A stretch of DNA of 64,000 bases from Devosia sp. XK-2 (GTDB lineage: Bacteria > Pseudomonadota > Alphaproteobacteria > Rhizobiales > Devosiaceae), in assembly GCF_037113415.1 (NCBI RefSeq), contig NZ_CP146608.1, positions 1,818,501 through 1,882,500 on the forward strand, read 5' to 3'. The notes below the pieces were generated by a model, which ran no database searches, was not told the origin of the DNA, and saw only the letters and a list, made by a program, of their open reading frames with translations. Of this stretch, positions 8,713-18,318 are shown one piece after another (the first letter of the stretch is position 1; each line of letters begins with the position of its first letter). A program made the position numbers and the translations under genes.

Positions 8713-8945
8713 CACTCGTCCCCTTCGTGCCCGTCCTCGTCCGCCGCACGCGGCAGCCGTCGCGTCAATAGGGCCGTGCCGATCACCAGCAGTGCCCAGA
8801 CCGCGAAGAGGTATAGAACAATCTGCGGCAGGCCAAAGAACAGCAGCGGCTGGTTGAAGATGTAGACCAGCGGCGGAATAATCAGCAGCGTGCTGAACAC
8901 CGTGAAGACGAACACGCCGCTTTCAAGCTTACGCCGTGTGGTCAT
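8712..8945 (-). CDS. Small two-helix membrane protein of the symporter-kinase operon
   Basis: The product is 77 residues with two hydrophobic helices (about 11-32 and 38-59). The N-terminus is basic (MTTRRK) and the C-terminus acidic (DEDGHEGDE). It sits between the receiver and symporter-kinase genes, overlapping the first by 17 bases and the second by one. Small two-helix subunits (DUF4212) accompany some SSS acetate transporters. This sequence is not an obvious member, but its size and position suggest a similar accessory role. That role is inference; no catalytic motif is visible. Confidence 0.75.
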   Translation of the reverse strand: MTTRRKLESGVFVFTVFSTLLIIPPLVYIFNQPLLFFGLPQIVLYLFAVWALLVIGTALLTRRLPRAADEDGHEGDE

Positions 8946-9312
8946 CGTCGCCTAGCAAGCGCCGAACCGCGCCCACTACTTCAGCATTGGAATAGGGCTT
9001 GGTCACGAAGCCGTCGGCGCCAAGTTCTTCGGCAATGCGGCGATCCTGCTGCTGTCCCTTGGCGGTCAATATCAGCACCGGCAGATCTTTGGTCTGCCCC
9101 TCCGAGCGCAATTGCTTGAGCACGTCAAAGCCACTGCGCTTGGGCAGCATCACATCTAGAACCAATATGCGCGGCCTTTCGCGCCGCACCCGTTCCAGAA
9201 CCGCTTCGCCATCGGTCACCGACTCTATGCTCCAGCCCGCACGGCGCAGGATGAAATCCAGCGATTCCAGAATGCTAGGCTCATCTTCGGCGATCAATAT
9301 ATCGACTGCCAA
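8929..9312 (-). CDS. Receiver-only response regulator
   Basis: The 127-residue protein is a complete CheY-like receiver and nothing more. It has the acidic pocket ED at 9-10, phospho-acceptor Asp53 (VLDVMLP), Thr83 (LILTA) and Lys105 (VTKP). I choose a TTG start at 9312 because GGGGGGAGCA is directly in front and the protein then begins MAVDILIAEDEP; the longer frame to 9369 has no such support. There is no DNA-binding or enzymatic output, unlike CrbR, the LuxR-type partner of CrbS. The signal must leave through another protein, possibly the XRE regulator upstream. Confidence 0.88.
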   Translation of the reverse strand: MAVDILIAEDEPSILESLDFILRRAGWSIESVTDGEAVLERVRRERPRILVLDVMLPKRSGFDVLKQLRSEGQTKDLPVLILTAKGQQQDRRIAEELGADGFVTKPYSNAEVVGAVRRLLGDDDHTA

Positions 9313-9369
9313 TGCTCCCCCCAAACGTCGCCGCGTTCTCCCTCCGCGGACGGTGGTAATAAATCGCAA

Positions 9370-10998
9370 TCACTCCCTGCCGCCAAGCGCAAAACCACCC
9401 GGCACCAATGCGGTCCGCAGATTGTCCCTTCCCGGTGCCGGCGCCAGGGGCTCCTCCTGCCGGCTGGCGCAATTGGACCGCGTGCACAATCTGCAGGTCG
9501 GACCAACCTCCACATCGGCCCCCGTATCGGCCAAGTCCAACCCTTGCGCGTAAACGGTCCTGTCTGCATGCAGGGCGTTGCAGGCCAACATGACCGATGC
9601 CATGACCGGCGGCTCGTGGAAGGCCGCTGCTCGACGCTGCACCGTCCGTGCCACAAACAGATAGCGCGAACCGTCGGAAAAACGCACCACCTGTCGCAAC
9701 GGCATATCTGGCGTCCGGAAGGCGCCATAAATGGCCCAGAGCGGGCAGGCATGACCCGAATAGGGCAAGAGCAACCCGGGCAGCGGAAAATGCTTGGTCA
9801 GCCGCCCCGCGGGGTCGGAACGCAGAAAGCCGAACGGCACCCCCTCTTCTCCCGGCCGGCGCAGCGACACCAGTCGATGTGCGACCTGCTCGTAACTGGC
9901 ATAGTAGGTCTGCCGCAACTGGTCGATGTCATAGGCGCCCTCTTCCGCCCGTTCCAAGAAGCGGGAATATGGAAACACCATCGCTCCGGCCAGATAGGAT
10001 CCCAGGGCCCGCCGTGCCAGCCGCAACGCCGCTGGTGTCGCCAGTGCGGCCTTATCCAGCTCTTCTTCGATAGTCGAGCCAGCGGCAAGCTCTCCATAGA
10101 GCCGTGCGAGCTGGAACTGCCGCGTCGCAAGCGTGGTCGCGCCCTGCAGCCACATCGTCCCGAGATCGGCAAAGTAGCGGTATTGCCCGGGAAAATCGGC
10201 CGGGCCTGCTGGCGGCACGCCGCCTATGGCAATATCCACGCCGAACTGGCGCGCCAAGGCGTCAGTCAGGCTTTGCAGCCCGAACTCGCCGACCCGCTCC
10301 ACCTCAGCTCTTAGCCCTTCGGCAGCCGCTTCCAGCGCTGGGAAGTAGTTCGCACGCTCGATCAGTAGATCGTCGATTTCACGCGCCGCCGAAACGCTTC
10401 GCCGGCCAGCGCTAGCATTCTCGAAATGCCCGATAAGATTGCGCGCCACGGCCCCCAGATTGCGCGTTTCCCTGCCGATCGATGCCAGAAAGCGTTGCCT
10501 TTCGCCCTCATCGAGATCGGTGACCTCCTCGAGAATCTCGGCGCTCGAACGCACGGCAGTAACCCCTGACAGAACTTGGTGCAGCAGCTGGCCAAGCAGC
10601 GGATCGGACCGCAGCCGGTCGGCAAAAGCATCGGCGCTTGCGACCGCGCTGGTATAGGCGCGGTGCAAACGCGCCATTGCCTGCGCGCTGGCCGGATATT
10701 GCGCCACCATTTGCCGACGCTCGTCAGGTTGAAAAGGCAGCGACTCGTTCATGGGGTCCGCATAGGCCTCTTCGAGGTCCTGGAGGAGCTTTTGTTCCGC
10801 TTGACCTGTCAGATCGTCGATATCGATATTCAAATGCAGGGCCACACGCTGCAACAGCGCCCCGCCGACATCGCGCTTATTGTTCTCGATCAGGTTCAGA
10901 TAGCTCGGGGAGATACCCACCAGGCGCGCCAGGGCCGCTTGGGAAATCTTGAGCGATTTCCGTCTGTTGCTGATCCGGAACCCGATTGGCGCACGCAT
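9370..10998 (-). CDS. XRE-family regulator, short-chain fatty acyl (RamB/ScfR-like) type
   Basis: The 542-residue protein has an N-terminal helix-turn-helix (RKSLKISQAALARLVGISP, then YLNLIENNKR) at about 14-42. A central region of the ImmA/IrrE-related kind follows (RQFQLARLYGELAAG), then a C-terminal DUF2083-like region. The latter carries a conserved cysteine set: HACPLW, then GPTCRLCTRSNCASR near the end. Members control propionate, acetate or related carbon metabolism. GGGAGGA lies seven bases before the ATG at 10998. It is the first gene of a likely operon with the receiver (57-bp gap), small membrane protein and kinase. A perfect palindrome just upstream is a candidate operator. Confidence 0.88.
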   Translation of the reverse strand: MRAPIGFRISNRRKSLKISQAALARLVGISPSYLNLIENNKRDVGGALLQRVALHLNIDIDDLTGQAEQKLLQDLEEAYADPMNESLPFQPDERRQMVAQYPASAQAMARLHRAYTSAVASADAFADRLRSDPLLGQLLHQVLSGVTAVRSSAEILEEVTDLDEGERQRFLASIGRETRNLGAVARNLIGHFENASAGRRSVSAAREIDDLLIERANYFPALEAAAEGLRAEVERVGEFGLQSLTDALARQFGVDIAIGGVPPAGPADFPGQYRYFADLGTMWLQGATTLATRQFQLARLYGELAAGSTIEEELDKAALATPAALRLARRALGSYLAGAMVFPYSRFLERAEEGAYDIDQLRQTYYASYEQVAHRLVSLRRPGEEGVPFGFLRSDPAGRLTKHFPLPGLLLPYSGHACPLWAIYGAFRTPDMPLRQVVRFSDGSRYLFVARTVQRRAAAFHEPPVMASVMLACNALHADRTVYAQGLDLADTGADVEVGPTCRLCTRSNCASRQEEPLAPAPGRDNLRTALVPGGFALGGRE

Positions 10999-11024
10999 GG
11001 TTTTCCTCCCTCGCACCGGCCAGA

Positions 11025-11042
11025 CTGTCAATAAATTGACAG
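11025..11042. promoter_or_regulatory. Perfect palindrome upstream of XRE regulator (candidate operator)
   Basis: CTGTCAAT-AA-ATTGACAG is an 8+8 bp perfect inverted repeat. It lies 27 bp upstream of the XRE start codon and 148 bp upstream of the divergent livK gene. Its position in the shared promoter region suggests binding by the adjacent XRE protein or another dimeric regulator. Both arms also spell TTGACA, so overlap with a -35 element is possible. Confidence 0.5.
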
Positions 11043-11189
11043 CAATGACGTCCGCTCAGAACAACAATTTACAAATTTTCGCAGGAATTACAATGGTCTA
11101 TTGCCGTCATTTTCAAATGTGTCGAATACTTGGCGTGCGATGAGCGGCCGGCAATGTATCGGTCGCCCCGCGCCATAAGGAGGAGATCG

Positions 11190-12548
11190 ATGACACTTTT
11201 AAAGCGCGGGCTGACCCGCCGTAGGGTTTTGCAGACCGGCATGGCCGGTATTATTGGTTCGGGCGTTGCCCCCATGGTCTTTACCAAGGGCGCCTGGGCG
11301 CAGGAGTTCTGCAACAATCCAACCGGCGACACGGTCACCCTTGGCCTCAACCTGCCATTGACTGGCGCTTATGCCGAAGAGGGCGCCGACGAGCAAAAGG
11401 CTTACGAACTGGCCATTGCCCACCTCAATGGTGAGGGTGACGGTGGCCTGCTCAATGTTCTGACCCCCTCGGCCCTCAAGGGCAACGGCATCCTTGGCAA
11501 GAAAGTCGGTTTCGTCACCTCTGACAGCCAGACCAAATCGGACGTCGCACGTGCCGGCGCCACGCGCATGATTGAACGCGACGGTGCTATCATGGTCACC
11601 GGCGGCTCGTCCTCGGGCGAAGCCATTGCTGTGCAGGGCCTGTGCCAGGAAATGGGCGTCATTTTCATGGCGGGCCTCACCCATTCCAACGACACCACGG
11701 GCAAGGACAAGCGCCGCTACGGCTTCCGTCATTTCTTCAACGCCTACCAGTCAGGTGTGGCCTTGGGCCCGATCCTGAGCTCGGAATATGGCACTGACCG
11801 CCGGGCCTACCACCTGACCGCCGACTATACCTGGGGCTGGACGCAGGAAGAATCGATCAAGAACACCACCGAGGCGCTCGGTTGGGACACGGTAGAGACC
11901 GTCCGCACGCCTCTGGGCGCCGGCGACTTCTCGCAGTTCCTGACACCGGTTCTGAACTCTGGTGCCGACGTTCTTATCCTCAACCACTACGGCAATGACA
12001 TGGTGAACTCGCTGACCCAGGCGGTCCAGTTCGGCATGCGTGACCGTCAGGCCAACGGCAAGGACTTCCAGATCGTCGTGCCGCTGTTCTCTGAACTCAT
12101 GGCCAAAGGTGCGGGCGAAAACATCAAAGGCATTTTCGGTACGTCCAACTGGCACTGGAACCTCCAGGATCCGGGCTCGGTGGCCTTCACCAAGTCTTTC
12201 GGCGCCGCCTATGGTTCTCCGCCGTCGCAGGCCGCGCACACGGCCTATGTGCAGACCCTGCTCTATGCCGATGCCGTGGAACGCGCCGGCACCTTCTATC
12301 CGCCCGCGGTGATCGAGGCATTGGAAGGCCACGAATTCGACGGCATGGGCAACGGTCGCACTCTCTATCGCGCCGAAGACCACCAATGCATGAAGTCGGT
12401 GCTTGTGGTGCAGGGCAACGACAATCCGACCAGCGAGTTCGACGTGCTCAATGTCGTGCAGGAAGTCGATCGCGAGACGGTCAACTATGACCCCTCGATC
12501 TTCGGCGGCGAGCTCGGCCCGGCAGAGCCCGCCCCAGTCTGCGCCTGA
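11190..12548 (+). CDS. livK: Branched-chain-type ABC transporter, substrate-binding protein
   Basis: The 452-residue periplasmic protein belongs to the Leu/Ile/Val-binding (Peripla_BP_6) family. The N-terminus has a twin-arginine signal (LTRRRVLQTG, cleavage near AWAQ at ~37). The mature part shows VTLGLNLPLTGAYAEEGADEQKA, then the VTGGSSSGEAIAVQGL ligand-pocket segment. The ATG at 11190 follows AAGGAGGAG; longer readings back to 11130 lack a site. It leads livHMGF, so the set is a complete importer. The true substrate is not evident: family members carry amino acids, urea, amides or aromatic acids. The liv symbol denotes family, not proven specificity. Confidence 0.9.
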   Translation: MTLLKRGLTRRRVLQTGMAGIIGSGVAPMVFTKGAWAQEFCNNPTGDTVTLGLNLPLTGAYAEEGADEQKAYELAIAHLNGEGDGGLLNVLTPSALKGNGILGKKVGFVTSDSQTKSDVARAGATRMIERDGAIMVTGGSSSGEAIAVQGLCQEMGVIFMAGLTHSNDTTGKDKRRYGFRHFFNAYQSGVALGPILSSEYGTDRRAYHLTADYTWGWTQEESIKNTTEALGWDTVETVRTPLGAGDFSQFLTPVLNSGADVLILNHYGNDMVNSLTQAVQFGMRDRQANGKDFQIVVPLFSELMAKGAGENIKGIFGTSNWHWNLQDPGSVAFTKSFGAAYGSPPSQAAHTAYVQTLLYADAVERAGTFYPPAVIEALEGHEFDGMGNGRTLYRAEDHQCMKSVLVVQGNDNPTSEFDVLNVVQEVDRETVNYDPSIFGGELGPAEPAPVCA

Positions 12549-12554
12549 CATATC

Positions 12555-12582
12555 AAGGGGCAAGGCATGGTCCTTGCCCCTT
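12555..12582 (+). terminator. Intra-operon hairpin between livK and livH
   Basis: AAGGGGCAAGG-CATGGT-CCTTGCCCCTT is a perfect 11-bp stem with a 6-base loop, beginning seven bases after the livK stop. There is no long T run after it. In binding-protein-dependent operons such hairpins usually protect the upstream mRNA or cause partial termination, giving more binding protein than permease. Confidence 0.7.
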
Positions 12583-12709
12583 CCGACCAGCTAGCGCCCG
12601 GTTCGCCGGGTGCTCCCGCCTGCACATCCGCAGATCGGGGCCGTTTGGAAATCCGGCGGCGGCACTGCGCGGTGCCCCGGAAGGTCACCGCCTCTAGCGG
12701 AGCATCAAA

Positions 12710-13741
12710 ATGTTCGAAGTCATCTTTCTGCAGTTTCTCAACGGGCTCGATAAGGGCGCTGCCTATGCGCTCATCGCCCTTGGCCTGACCCTGGTCTTCG
12801 GTACGCTCGGGGTCGTGAACTTTGCGCATGGCGCTCTGTTCATGCTTGGCGCCTTCTGTGCCGTCATGTTCCGCCAGTTTCTGACCCTTGAGACGGTCAC
12901 GATCGATCCAACCCAGACATCCCCCTGGGGCGCGCCTCTGGAGATCCGCGAACCGTTGGTCCAGGCTTGGTTCGGCGATTTCGGCGCCGTTCTGGTCAAT
13001 TATTCCGTGCCCGTCTCCATTCTGATCACCATCCCGATCATGCTCTTGATTGGCATTGGGCTCGAGCGCGGCATCATCAAGCACTTCTACAAGCGCCCCC
13101 ATGCCGAGCAGATTTTGGTGACGTTTGGCCTGGCCATCGTGGCCCAGGAAGTCATCAAGTCCGTATTCGGTCCCAATCCCATTCCGCAGCCCATGCCGAC
13201 CGATCTGCGCGGCGCCGCCGATATCGGGTCCTGGATTGGCTTTCAGGCCAACGTCATCACCTATCCCCTGTGGCGCCTGATCTATTTCCTGTTCTCGGCT
13301 GTCGTCATCGGAGCGGTCTTTGCCTTCTTGCAGTTCACCACTTTCGGCATGGTCGTGCGTGCTGGCATGGCCGACCGCGAGACTGTAGGACTGCTCGGCA
13401 TCAATATCGACCGCCGCTTCACCATCATGTTCGGCATGGCTGCCGTCGTCGCTGGCATGGCGGGCGTCATGTACACGCCCCTCCTGCCACCCAATTACCA
13501 TCTGGGCATGGATTTCCTGGTTTTGAGCTTTGTGGTGGTGGTCGTGGGCGGCATGGGTTCGCTACCCGGCGCGGTCGCTGCCGGCTTCCTCCTGGGCATT
13601 CTGCAGTCCTTCGCCTCCATGACCCAGATCAAGGCCATCATCCCCGGCATCGACCAGATCATCATCTATCTCGTCGCCGTCGTTATTCTACTGGTTCGCC
13701 CGCGTGGTCTGATGGGCCGCCGCGGTGTCATGGAGAGCTGA
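12710..13741 (+). CDS. livH: Branched-chain-type ABC transporter permease, LivH family
   Basis: The 343-residue integral membrane protein opens [23 protein letters not shown] and continues [15 protein letters not shown], the standard LivH signature. The cytoplasmic loop [20 protein letters not shown] (about 222-241) contacts the ATPases, and [21 protein letters not shown] follows. A longer than usual insert around residues 60-100 holds Pro- and Trp-rich loop sequence ([18 protein letters not shown]). CGGAG lies eight bases before the ATG. It pairs with LivM to form the membrane channel. Confidence 0.92.
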   Translation: MFEVIFLQFLNGLDKGAAYALIALGLTLVFGTLGVVNFAHGALFMLGAFCAVMFRQFLTLETVTIDPTQTSPWGAPLEIREPLVQAWFGDFGAVLVNYSVPVSILITIPIMLLIGIGLERGIIKHFYKRPHAEQILVTFGLAIVAQEVIKSVFGPNPIPQPMPTDLRGAADIGSWIGFQANVITYPLWRLIYFLFSAVVIGAVFAFLQFTTFGMVVRAGMADRETVGLLGINIDRRFTIMFGMAAVVAGMAGVMYTPLLPPNYHLGMDFLVLSFVVVVVGGMGSLPGAVAAGFLLGILQSFASMTQIKAIIPGIDQIIIYLVAVVILLVRPRGLMGRRGVMES

Positions 13742-13742
13742 C

Positions 13743-14882
13743 ATGACCAATTTCATGTCCCGCAACGATCTGCTTCTATTCCTCGGCTTCACCATCGTCG
13801 TGCTCGCCATGCCGCTCTGGCTCGCGCCCTTCGGCGCCGGTTATCCGGACCTGCTGCAACGTTTCATGATCTTCGGCATCTTCGCCGTCGGCTTCAACAT
13901 TCTGTTCGGCCTCACCGGCTATCTCAGCTTCGGTCACGCTGCCTTTTTCGGCGTCGGCTCCTATGCCGCCGTCTGGTCGTTCAAATTGCTGACCCTGGAC
14001 GCCATCCCGGCCATGATCTTCGCGGTCGTCATCTCGGGTCTGTTCGCCCTCGTCATCGGCTTCCTCTCGCTGCGCCGCTCAGGCATCTACTTCTCGATCC
14101 TGACGCTGGCCTTTGCCCAGATGAGCTACAATCTGGCCTATTCGGTTCTCACGCCGATCACCAATGGTGAAACCGGCCTGCAATTGACCCTGAACGACCC
14201 GCGCGTGCTCGACACCGCCCTGGGTCAGACCTTTGTCGGTCAGCCCGTGCCGACCCTTCTCGGCCAGCAATTGAGCGGTTATGCCGGCTTCTATTTCTGC
14301 GCCGGCTTCCTCATCCTTGCGTTCTTCTTCGCCCAACGCATTGCCGGCTCCCCCTTCGGCACCATGCTCAAATCCATCAAGTCGAACCAGACGCGCATGC
14401 AGTTTACCGGCTTCAACACCCGCCCCTATGCCCTCTCGGCTTTCGTGATTTCGGGTATGTATGCGGGTTTGGCGGGCGCCCTGCTCGCCGTCACCGATCC
14501 TCTTGCGGGCGCTGAGCGCATGCAGTGGACGGCCTCGGGCGAAGTCGTGCTCATGACCATTCTGGGCGGCGTGGGTACGTTGGTCGGCCCGGTGATCGGC
14601 GCCTGGATTATCAAATATTTCGAGAACATCCTCTCGGCGCTCAACGATAATATACTGGCCCAGTTCTGGAGCTTCCTGCCCGAGGACGCCGCCGACGTCG
14701 TGGTCAAGATCACCAGCAAGTTCGTGGGTGATGGCTGGCACCTCACGCTCGGACTGGTCTTTGTGATCATCGTGATCTTCCTGCCAGGCGGCATCATGGA
14801 AGGCGTGCGCCGCATCGCCGCCTCAGCCCGCCGCTCCGGCCCGCCCGGCGCCAAATCCCACCAGCCCCAGCCTGCCGAATAA
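13743..14882 (+). CDS. livM: Branched-chain-type ABC transporter permease, LivM family
   Basis: The 379-residue permease has the LivM hallmarks: [21 protein letters not shown], then [20 protein letters not shown]. It also has the ATPase-contact loop [17 protein letters not shown] and the [15 protein letters not shown] segment. The ATG at 13743 comes one base after the livH stop, with GGAGAG inside livH as ribosome site, so the two are translated together. A hydrophilic tail ([14 protein letters not shown]) ends the protein. Confidence 0.92.
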   Translation: MTNFMSRNDLLLFLGFTIVVLAMPLWLAPFGAGYPDLLQRFMIFGIFAVGFNILFGLTGYLSFGHAAFFGVGSYAAVWSFKLLTLDAIPAMIFAVVISGLFALVIGFLSLRRSGIYFSILTLAFAQMSYNLAYSVLTPITNGETGLQLTLNDPRVLDTALGQTFVGQPVPTLLGQQLSGYAGFYFCAGFLILAFFFAQRIAGSPFGTMLKSIKSNQTRMQFTGFNTRPYALSAFVISGMYAGLAGALLAVTDPLAGAERMQWTASGEVVLMTILGGVGTLVGPVIGAWIIKYFENILSALNDNILAQFWSFLPEDAADVVVKITSKFVGDGWHLTLGLVFVIIVIFLPGGIMEGVRRIAASARRSGPPGAKSHQPQPAE

Positions 14883-14893
14883 GGACGATCGAG

Positions 14894-15657
<764 letters not shown>

Positions 15658-15658
<1 letters not shown>

Positions 15659-16428
15659 TGAGTTCTGTTGCCATGCAAACTGAAAGCGTCGTCGGCACCG
15701 CAGCCGCCGAACTGGAAACGACCCGACCCTTCTTTTCGGTGCGCGACATGCACGCCTATTATGGCGAAAGCTACATCGTGCAGGGCGTTTCGCTCGATAT
15801 CCGCAAAGGTGAAATTCTCGCCCTGCTCGGTCGCAATGGCGCGGGCAAGACCTCGACCTTGCGCACCATTGCCCGCACCGACAATCCGCAGATGCGCCAG
15901 GGAGAAATCTGGCTTGACGGCCTGCCCATTCACCAGATGAGCAGTTACCAGGCCGCCAGGTCCGGTATCCAGCTCGTGCCCGAGGATCGCCGGATCATAC
16001 AGGGGTTGACCGTGGAGGAAAATATCACCCTTGCCAAGGTCGCACCCGGTAATGGCTGGAGCCTCGAGCAGATTTACGAAAGCTTCCCGCGTCTGGCCGA
16101 GCGCCGCACCCAGGAAGGCGTCACCCTGTCGGGCGGCGAACAGCAAATGCTCGCTATTGCCCGAGCCCTGGCCCGCGACCTGAAACTGCTGCTGCTCGAC
16201 GAGCCCTATGAGGGGCTTGCACCCGTCATCGTCCATGAGATTGAGCGCATCCTCCATTCGATCAAGCCGCTTGGCATTACCACCATCATCGTCGAGCAAA
16301 ATGCCGTGGCGGCACTCAAGCTGGCCGATCGCGCCGTCATTCTCGATACCGGCGAAGTCGCCTTTGCCGGGACCGCCAAGGAAGTTCTGGATAATACCGA
16401 GCTCCGCCACGAATACCTGGCAATCTAG
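15658..16428 (+). CDS. livF: Branched-chain-type ABC transporter ATP-binding protein, LivF family
   Basis: The 256-residue second ATPase has a ~20-residue N-terminal extension, then FSVRDMHAYYGESYIVQGVS. Walker A is GRNGAGKTS (~59-67), the signature LSGGEQQML, Walker B LLLLDEPYEGLAP, and the switch His region TIIVEQNAV (Gln-Asn in place of His, as in many LivF). It is the last gene of the transporter operon, overlapping livG by one base, and it converges on pxpA across a 214-bp gap. Confidence 0.92.
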
Positions 16429-16470
16429 CGCTGCCAGCGTCTCGCATCCGGCCTAAGGGCCGCACGACCT

Positions 16471-16535
16471 ACCCTGGGCCCATGATTTAAGGCATGTTGC
16501 CGATCTCACCCTCTCCCTCGCATGGAGCCCAGGGT
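16471..16535. repeat. Long-range inverted repeat between convergent livF and pxpA
   Basis: ACCCTGGGCCCATG (16471-16484) is matched by CATGGAGCCCAGGGT (16521-16535), arms of about 14 bp with one inserted base. The spacer is 36 bp, and the right arm is followed by CCTTTTA. It may fold as a bidirectional terminator for the livKHMGF and pxpBCA transcripts. The rest of the 214-bp gap shows no gene. Confidence 0.45.
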
Positions 16536-16642
16536 CCTTTTACGGGCCACACATCTCGATGTCCGGCGCCGGCTGCGCCTTTCATGCCCGCGGGCTATGC
16601 CCCTGGCTAGGGACCCCAAAGCGAACCCGTGACGATAGCGCG

Positions 16643-17413
16643 CTAAAGCTCGACAGATCGCTCGGTTTCCGGCGTCGCTGGCGCAATCTTAATCCCCTCG
16701 CCCTCAAGCGCTGCGCGGACTTCGCGGGCCAGATCGACGGCACCCGGCGTGTCGCCATGCAGGCAGATGGACCGGGCTGACGATTTCAGCACGCTGCCAT
16801 CGATAGCGACGATTTCGCCCGTTTTGGCCAGCCTCAGACAGCGCTCGATAACCGCCTCAGGATCGTGGATGACAGCCCCTTCTTCCACGCGCGAAACCAG
16901 CAGCCCATCGGGCGTATAGGCCCGGTCGGCATAGGCTTCGCGGATCAATGGAAGACCGACAGCCTTGGCGGCGCGCACCTGCTGGCTATTGTCCAGCGCC
17001 AGCACCGCCATGTCCGGATCCATTGCCTGAATACTGCCGAAGATACCCACGGCAAAGGCCAGCTCTTCGGCCGTCTGATTGGCCAGCGCCCCATGTAGCT
17101 TCACATAGGACAGAGCCACCCCGACTTCATCGGCAATATGGCGCACGAGAAATAGCTGTCCCCGGATCTGACCCAGCAATTGATCGAGCGGCATGACCAC
17201 GCGGAACCGGCCAAAGCGTTTGGGGTCTGCGTAGCCGGGATGGGCGCCCGCTCTTATGCCTCGGGCCTTACAGATCTTGAGAATGCGGCGGATCGTAGCG
17301 GCATCGCCGGCATGCCCGCCGCAGGCTATTGATGCACTCGAAACGACTTGCAGCAGGTCGTCGTCAGTGCCCATGCCTTCGCCCAGATCGGCATTGAGGT
17401 CTATACTCGTCAT
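16643..17413 (-). CDS. pxpA: 5-oxoprolinase subunit A, LamB/YcsF family
   Basis: The 256-residue protein starts MTSIDLNADLGEGMG, the family hallmark. SIACGGHAGDA, RAGAHPGYADPKRFGR and VKLHGALANQ follow, then YTPDGLLVSR and the C-terminal ICLHGDTPGAVDLAR. Together with PxpB and PxpC it performs ATP-dependent opening of 5-oxoproline (pyroglutamate) to glutamate. It is the third gene of pxpBCA, overlapping pxpC by four bases. Confidence 0.93.
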   Translation of the reverse strand: MTSIDLNADLGEGMGTDDDLLQVVSSASIACGGHAGDAATIRRILKICKARGIRAGAHPGYADPKRFGRFRVVMPLDQLLGQIRGQLFLVRHIADEVGVALSYVKLHGALANQTAEELAFAVGIFGSIQAMDPDMAVLALDNSQQVRAAKAVGLPLIREAYADRAYTPDGLLVSRVEEGAVIHDPEAVIERCLRLAKTGEIVAIDGSVLKSSARSICLHGDTPGAVDLAREVRAALEGEGIKIAPATPETERSVEL

Positions 17414-18318
17414 GATTGGTCGCTCCGCAACAAGCGCTGCGCATGCTCTATGCTGACCGGAGTAAAGGCAACAGCCTCACCAGGGCGAATTTGGGCAAAG
17501 CGGTCGAGATCGGCCGAAATAATCGTGCCGATCCGTGGATAGCCGCCAGTTGGCTGGTGGTCCCGCATCAGCACGATGGGCGTGCCATCGCCCAATATCT
17601 GAATATCGCCCGCCAGGATCGGATCGGAGACAAGCGAGAGAATGCTGGCTCCGGAAAAAACGCCGGCCTCATCATCCAGCCGCACGCCCATGCGGTCCAT
17701 CATTGGCGTCACACGAAACACGCTATGGTCAAAGCGGAGCCGGACATCCGGCGTAAAATTCTCGGCATGAATGCCCCAGACAAAGCGAATAGGGCCCGCT
17801 CCGGGCTCATGGGGTGCCAATTGCGCAGCACCAGCCCGTCCGGCGGGTCCTGAAAATGCCAGAACATCCCCAGCCACAAGCGCCCGGCCCTCCAGGCCAC
17901 CCAGCTTTGCACGCATATTTGTCGACCGGCTCCCCAGCACCTTGGGCAAATCCAGGGACCCGTCAAAGCGCAGATAGCCGTAATTGCCTGCCGGGCCTGG
18001 CGTGATGCTCAACCGGTCGCCCTCGGCAAGATCGGCACTGCCCGGCCAGGACAGATCCTCGCCATTCACCTGGACCCGGAAGGCGCCTCCGGCCCAGCCA
18101 AGGGTCAATCGGCCCAGGACCACCTGCAGGTCCAGCCCCGCGCGGGTCATCTCGATTCCAGCACCATCGTCGGCACCAGCCAGACGCCCGGCAAAACCAT
18201 GCGCCCCACGATCCATTGGGCCCGACGCACTGATACCTTGGGCGAGCAGGCCTTGGCGGCCGCCATCTTGAATTGTGCAAAGCGGCCCTGCCCGCTCGAT
18301 CCGCAATTTCGCGCTCAT
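17410..18318 (-). CDS. pxpC: 5-oxoprolinase subunit C, biotin-dependent carboxyltransferase-like (KipA family)
   Basis: The 302-residue protein begins LRIERAGPLCTIQDGGRQGLLAQGIS, then GPMDRGAHGFAGRLAG. GLEGRALVAGDVL and the VTPMMDRMGVRLD segment follow, and then PTGGYPRIGTIISADL. These are the usual blocks of the KipA/PxpC family, related to urea amidolyase. Four-base overlaps link it to both pxpB and pxpA, so the three subunits are made from one message. Confidence 0.92.
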   Translation of the reverse strand: MSAKLRIERAGPLCTIQDGGRQGLLAQGISASGPMDRGAHGFAGRLAGADDGAGIEMTRAGLDLQVVLGRLTLGWAGGAFRVQVNGEDLSWPGSADLAEGDRLSITPGPAGNYGYLRFDGSLDLPKVLGSRSTNMRAKLGGLEGRALVAGDVLAFSGPAGRAGAAQLAPHEPGAGPIRFVWGIHAENFTPDVRLRFDHSVFRVTPMMDRMGVRLDDEAGVFSGASILSLVSDPILAGDIQILGDGTPIVLMRDHQPTGGYPRIGTIISADLDRFAQIRPGEAVAFTPVSIEHAQRLLRSDQS

